Assembly (NCBI GenBank): GCA_902801245.1
Contig: CADCHW010000005.1
Location: forward strand, 1-64,000
Length of the DNA: 64,000 nt
Origin: an uncultured Ruminococcus sp.
Lineage (GTDB): Bacteria; Bacillota; Clostridia; Oscillospirales; Acutalibacteraceae
Direction of reading: 5' to 3'
The notes under the pieces: model-generated
The model's database searches: none
Told to the model about the DNA's origin: nothing
Seen by the model: only the letters and a program-made list of their open reading frames with translations
Part shown: in pieces, positions 61,040 to 64,000 of the stretch
Layout of the letters: each line of letters begins with the position of its first letter
Numbering within the stretch: position 1 is the stretch's first letter
Translations under genes and position numbers: made by a program

Positions 61040-62281
61040 TTAACCCAAAATACTGAGCAATACACCTGCCGCAACAGCCGAACCTACTACACCTGCAACG
61101 TTCGGACCCATAGCGTGCATAAGCAGGAAGTTGGACGGATTCTCCTCCTGACCTACTTTCTGAGAAACTCTGGCTGCCATAGGAACAGCAGATACACCTG
61201 CCGAACCGATAAGCGGATTTACCTTACCGCCTGTAGCCTTGCACATAATCTTGCCGAAGAGTACACCGCAAGCTGTACCCATACAGAATGCAAACAAACC
61301 GAGAGCAATGATACCAAGTGTCTTTGGTGTAAGGAATACTGTACCGGTAGCCGTTGAACCAACGGAAATACCAAGGAATATTGTAATAATATTCATAAGC
61401 TCGTTCTGTGCCGTCTTAGCGATTCTGTCAACTACACCCGATTCTTTCATCAGGTTACCGAACATAAGCATACCTACAAGAGTTGTAGCGTCGGGCAGAA
61501 GCAACGCAACAATTACCGTTACGATAATCGGGAACAAAATTTTCTCAAGCTTTGAAACCTGACGAAGCTGAGTCATTTTGATTTTTCTCTCCTCTTTGGT
61601 GGTGAGAAGCCTCATAATAGGCGGCTGAATAATAGGAACAAGAGCCATGTACGAATAAGCCGCAACTGCGATAGGACCTAAGAGAGATTCAGCAAGCTTA
61701 GATGTTACATAAATAGCCGTAGGACCGTCCGCACCGCCGATAATACCGATAGCACCTGCTTCAGTGGGACTGAATCCCAAAAGGATAGCACCGATAAATG
61801 TGATGAAAATACCAATCTGTGCAGCTGCACCGAGAATAAAACTTTTTGGATTGGAAATGAGCGGACCAAAGTCTGTCATTGCACCGATACCGAGGAAGAT
61901 AAGCGGCGGATAGATTCCGTGCTTAACACCCTGATAGAGATAATACAGCAAGCCGCCCGAGGTTGGTTTGTTGTAGTATTCAACACCGTCAAGCACAGTT
62001 TTTGCATACGTGACAATTTCTCCCGGATGTTGAGCCTTATAAACGTCAACGGGAATCAATTCACTTTTTCCGCCCAGAGCAATGCCGGGACAGAGGTTTA
62101 CAAGCAGCATACCCACAGCAATAGGCAGAAGAACCAAAGGCTCATATTGCTTATGAATTGCCAGATAAATCAACAGAAACGATATGAGAATCATTACATA
62201 ATTTCGCCAGTCCAATGCTCCGAATGCGGAATCGGCAATGATGCCCAGAATGGATTCCCACAATTTTGATAAAATTTCCAA
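61040..62281 (-). CDS. oadB: Sodium-translocating decarboxylase subunit beta
   Basis: A 413-residue membrane subunit that couples decarboxylation of a biotin-bound carboxyl group to Na+ export. Family segments are LIFLGIGAMTDFGPLISNP, GAIGIIGGADGPTAIYVTSK, LLPDATTLVGMLMFGNLMKE and NFLLMHAMGPNVAGVVGSAV. It starts at TTG 62281 with AAAGGAG upstream. It follows oadG by 27 bp. The catalytic alpha and the biotin-carrier subunits are not in the window. Confidence 0.94.
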   Translation of the reverse strand: MEILSKLWESILGIIADSAFGALDWRNYVMILISFLLIYLAIHKQYEPLVLLPIAVGMLLVNLCPGIALGGKSELIPVDVYKAQHPGEIVTYAKTVLDGVEYYNKPTSGGLLYYLYQGVKHGIYPPLIFLGIGAMTDFGPLISNPKSFILGAAAQIGIFITFIGAILLGFSPTEAGAIGIIGGADGPTAIYVTSKLAESLLGPIAVAAYSYMALVPIIQPPIMRLLTTKEERKIKMTQLRQVSKLEKILFPIIVTVIVALLLPDATTLVGMLMFGNLMKESGVVDRIAKTAQNELMNIITIFLGISVGSTATGTVFLTPKTLGIIALGLFAFCMGTACGVLFGKIMCKATGGKVNPLIGSAGVSAVPMAARVSQKVGQEENPSNFLLMHAMGPNVAGVVGSAVAAGVLLSILG

Positions 62282-62308
62282 GCTACCACTTCTCCTTTGC
62301 TTTACTGA

Positions 62309-62707
62309 TTAGAAAGAGCGGGTATTTTCAGCCACACCGGCCGATTTCCACACCGAACGTCTTTTTGATGACTTCTTGATTGATTTGATTTTGACGCTGC
62401 CCTCACCGAAAATCACTTCGACAGCCGCAGCAATCGCCGCAACAATCTCTCCCGGCACAGTGCCGTCATCGACAGGCGGTTCGGGTTCTGCCGCCGCTGT
62501 TTCAACAATTTCGGGTTTTACAGCAGCCTCAGCCTTTTTGCTTTCGTTTTCAGCTTTCTTATGCTTCTTTTCGTCAATAGTCTGTTGAATACTCACAACA
62601 AGCGAGGAATACAACTTAATAATTCCGATAAGCAAAATAAGAACGGTGAAAACGATTACAATACCTGTTAGAAGAATAATCAAGCCAAGCTTCAAATTTT
62701 CTAACAT
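62309..62707 (-). CDS. oadG: OadG-family sodium pump decarboxylase gamma subunit
   Basis: A 132-residue protein with one N-terminal membrane helix (LGLIILLTGIVIVFTVLILL), a charged coiled-coil-like region and a Pro/Glu-rich linker (EPEPPVDDGTVPGEIVAAIA), ending in a basic tail. This matches OadG, which assembles the decarboxylase complex. AAGGAG precedes the ATG. The AIAAAVEVIFGEG segment is also seen in gamma subunits of methylmalonyl-CoA decarboxylases. Confidence 0.85.
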   Translation of the reverse strand: MLENLKLGLIILLTGIVIVFTVLILLIGIIKLYSSLVVSIQQTIDEKKHKKAENESKKAEAAVKPEIVETAAAEPEPPVDDGTVPGEIVAAIAAAVEVIFGEGSVKIKSIKKSSKRRSVWKSAGVAENTRSF

Positions 62708-62910
62708 TTTCTTTCACTCCTTGCTTATAAATTACCACAGTGACAGAATTCATATTTCTGCCAATTTAGACATCTTATATTATAGTATAAATCTCTTTCA
62801 ATTTCAACAGTTGTTACGAGATTTTAAAAATTTTTTTTACAGATTCCGAAGCTGTCCAAAATACATATTTTAAGGAATTTTTAAAAATGTAAATTATATC
62901 CTAAAACTTA

Positions 62911-62939
62911 TTGTTATTAATGTCGGATTGTGTTATACT
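62911..62939 (+). promoter_or_regulatory. Promoter of the dCMP deaminase gene
   Basis: TTGTTA (62911-62916), 17 bases, TATACT (62934-62939), 36 bases before the ATG with AAAGGA as ribosome site. It lies in the 268-bp gap divergent from oadG. Confidence 0.55.
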
Positions 62940-62975
62940 TAAATTGCATAAGTTTATTTTGAAAGGATTTTTCTT

Positions 62976-63455
62976 ATGAAGAGAAAAGATTATATTTCGT
63001 GGGACGAATATTTTATGGGAGTTGCGTTGCTTGCGTCAAAAAGAAGCAAAGACCCGAACACTCAGGTTGGGGCTTGCATTGTAGATGAAAATAATATTAT
63101 TCTGTCAACGGGCTACAACGGTTTTCCGATAGGCTGCTCGGACGATGAATTCCCGTGGACTCGTGAGGGTGAGGATACAAAATATCCCTATGTGGTTCAC
63201 GCAGAGCTTAATACCATTCTGAATGCCACGGGCAGGAATCTCCGTGGAGCAAGAATTTACGTTTCCCTCTTCCCCTGCAACGAATGCACAAAAGCTATTA
63301 TTCAATCGGGCATTACCGAGGTTATATATCTTTCGGATAAATATGCCAACACTCCTTTGAATATTGCTTCAAAGAGAATGCTTTCTTCGGCAGGTATTTC
63401 TGTCAGACAGCTTGAACCGTCAATAGACACTCTCACAATAAATTATAATGAATAA
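62976..63455 (+). CDS. Deoxycytidylate deaminase (ComEB family)
   Basis: A 159-residue zinc deaminase converting dCMP to dUMP, feeding thymidylate synthesis. It has DPNTQVGACIVDENN, STGYNGFPIGCSDDEFPW, the catalytic VVHAELNTILNA (His and Glu), and SLFPCNECTKAIIQSGI (zinc cysteines). The PCNEC motif and length suit the dCMP deaminase/ComEB branch rather than cytidine deaminase. Well separated from neighbours, it has its own promoter. Confidence 0.92.
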   Translation: MKRKDYISWDEYFMGVALLASKRSKDPNTQVGACIVDENNIILSTGYNGFPIGCSDDEFPWTREGEDTKYPYVVHAELNTILNATGRNLRGARIYVSLFPCNECTKAIIQSGITEVIYLSDKYANTPLNIASKRMLSSAGISVRQLEPSIDTLTINYNE

Positions 63456-63514
63456 TTATGTTAGACAATATCTCAATTGTACGGCTATAGAATAATTTTA
63501 AGAGGTCTTTGCAA

Positions 63515-64000
63515 ATGATAATTTCCACAATAATTACTGTAGTGTGTTTTATAACGGTTGTATGGGAATTGTTTTCGATGTACAAGGTATTCAAGTCCTG
63601 TTCAAAGGTTAAATGCAGTGTTGTTTCAAGCAAAAAAGTTCAGGAACGTCATGACGGATTTTTAACAAGCGAATACTGGAAAACAAATGTTACATTTATG
63701 CACAAGGATATTGAAAAAACTGCAATCCTGAAAACCAGCACATACTGTCAGAAAGGGCAAATACTGGGGTGTTATTATTATCCCGAAAAGGATATTATTT
63801 TCCGTAAGAGAGATTTGAAAAGACAGATAAAATCTTCGTCCGTAATTATTACCACAACAGGAGCATTGTTTTTATTTTTAAATATTATTTTCAGACTGTC
63901 TACCATAAGCAGAATGATTGTTAAAAATATTGTTTCTATCTTGTCGGTGCTTTTGATAATTGCATTTTTAAGCTTGGGAATGGGATACGTTCTTTATTCG
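63515..64000 (+). CDS. Partial membrane protein, DUF3592-like
   Basis: The first 162 codons of a gene that runs off the right end. It begins MIISTIITVVCFITVVWELF (membrane helix), then a polar beta-type region (CSVVSSKKVQERHDGFLTSE, VTFMHKDIEKTAILKTSTYC), and two more hydrophobic segments (IITTTGALFLFLNIIF, ILSVLLIIAFLSLGMG). The arrangement recalls DUF3592 proteins, but the call is tentative. AGAGGT precedes the ATG. CAATTGTACGGCTATAG just upstream (63475-63491) resembles a family L end. Confidence 0.6.
   Translation, partial: MIISTIITVVCFITVVWELFSMYKVFKSCSKVKCSVVSSKKVQERHDGFLTSEYWKTNVTFMHKDIEKTAILKTSTYCQKGQILGCYYYPEKDIIFRKRDLKRQIKSSSVIITTTGALFLFLNIIFRLSTISRMIVKNIVSILSVLLIIAFLSLGMGYVLYS

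Overview
The window looks like a chromosomal segment of a moderately AT-rich, Gram-positive anaerobe of the class Clostridia, most likely Oscillospiraceae/Ruminococcaceae. The evidence is a PolC-type polymerase, a full sporulation core (spoIVB-spo0A, spoIIIAA-AD), the MEP isoprenoid pathway embedded in the firmicute pyrH-frr-uppS-cdsA-dxr-rseP-ispG-polC cluster, a DUF6472 protein, oadGB sodium-pump subunits and a giant Ig-repeat/CAP surface protein. Most genes lie on the minus strand. I see no rRNA, tRNA, CRISPR array, prophage or transposase gene.

Layout. 1-10.4 kb: the envelope and translation housekeeping cluster, read right to left, interrupted by five small genes of unknown role. 10.8-13.1 kb: a CtpE-like P-type ATPase. 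13.5-15.7 kb: spoIVB and spo0A on the plus strand, ending at a bidirectional terminator. 15.8-24.3 kb: a beta-CASP metallo-hydrolase, the 1736-residue CAP protein, a PLP lyase-like protein and DUF6472. 24.4-26.5 kb: spoIIIAA-AB-AC-AD without AE-AH. 26.7-30.1 kb: a LytTR response regulator with two paralogous AgrC-like kinases, the second lacking the ATP-lid glycines. 30.2-35.5 kb: a MarR-controlled heterodimeric ABC exporter and a TipA-like MerR regulator whose promoter carries a near copy of the MarR-gene operator. 35.6-40.7 kb: a HAD phosphatase, an exonuclease, two small unknowns, cobI and typA. 41.2-42.1 kb: a TPP riboswitch and thiT. 42.3-45.3 kb: an FtsX/LolD-type ABC pair. 45.9-49.0 kb: recQ, deoD, cdd. 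49.3-54.7 kb: a DUF975/PF06541 membrane protein and a zinc-uptake operon. 55.1-60.6 kb: a PP2C phosphatase, secDF, a class Ic aminotransferase. 61.0-64.0 kb: oadBG, a dCMP deaminase and a partial membrane protein.

The most striking unexplained structure is in the intergenic DNA. Two dispersed repeat families occur here. Family L (about 200-300 bp, six copies) contains several hairpins in which compensatory base changes preserve pairing between copies. One copy has terminal inverted repeats, one carries a nested insertion, and one supplies the stop codon of a neighbouring gene. Family S (about 45 bp plus a 15-bp GC-rich palindrome, seven copies) sits next to spoIVB, pyrH, polC and oadB. Both look like non-autonomous mobile or structured-RNA elements.

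Function assignments rest on motifs read by eye. No database search was possible.
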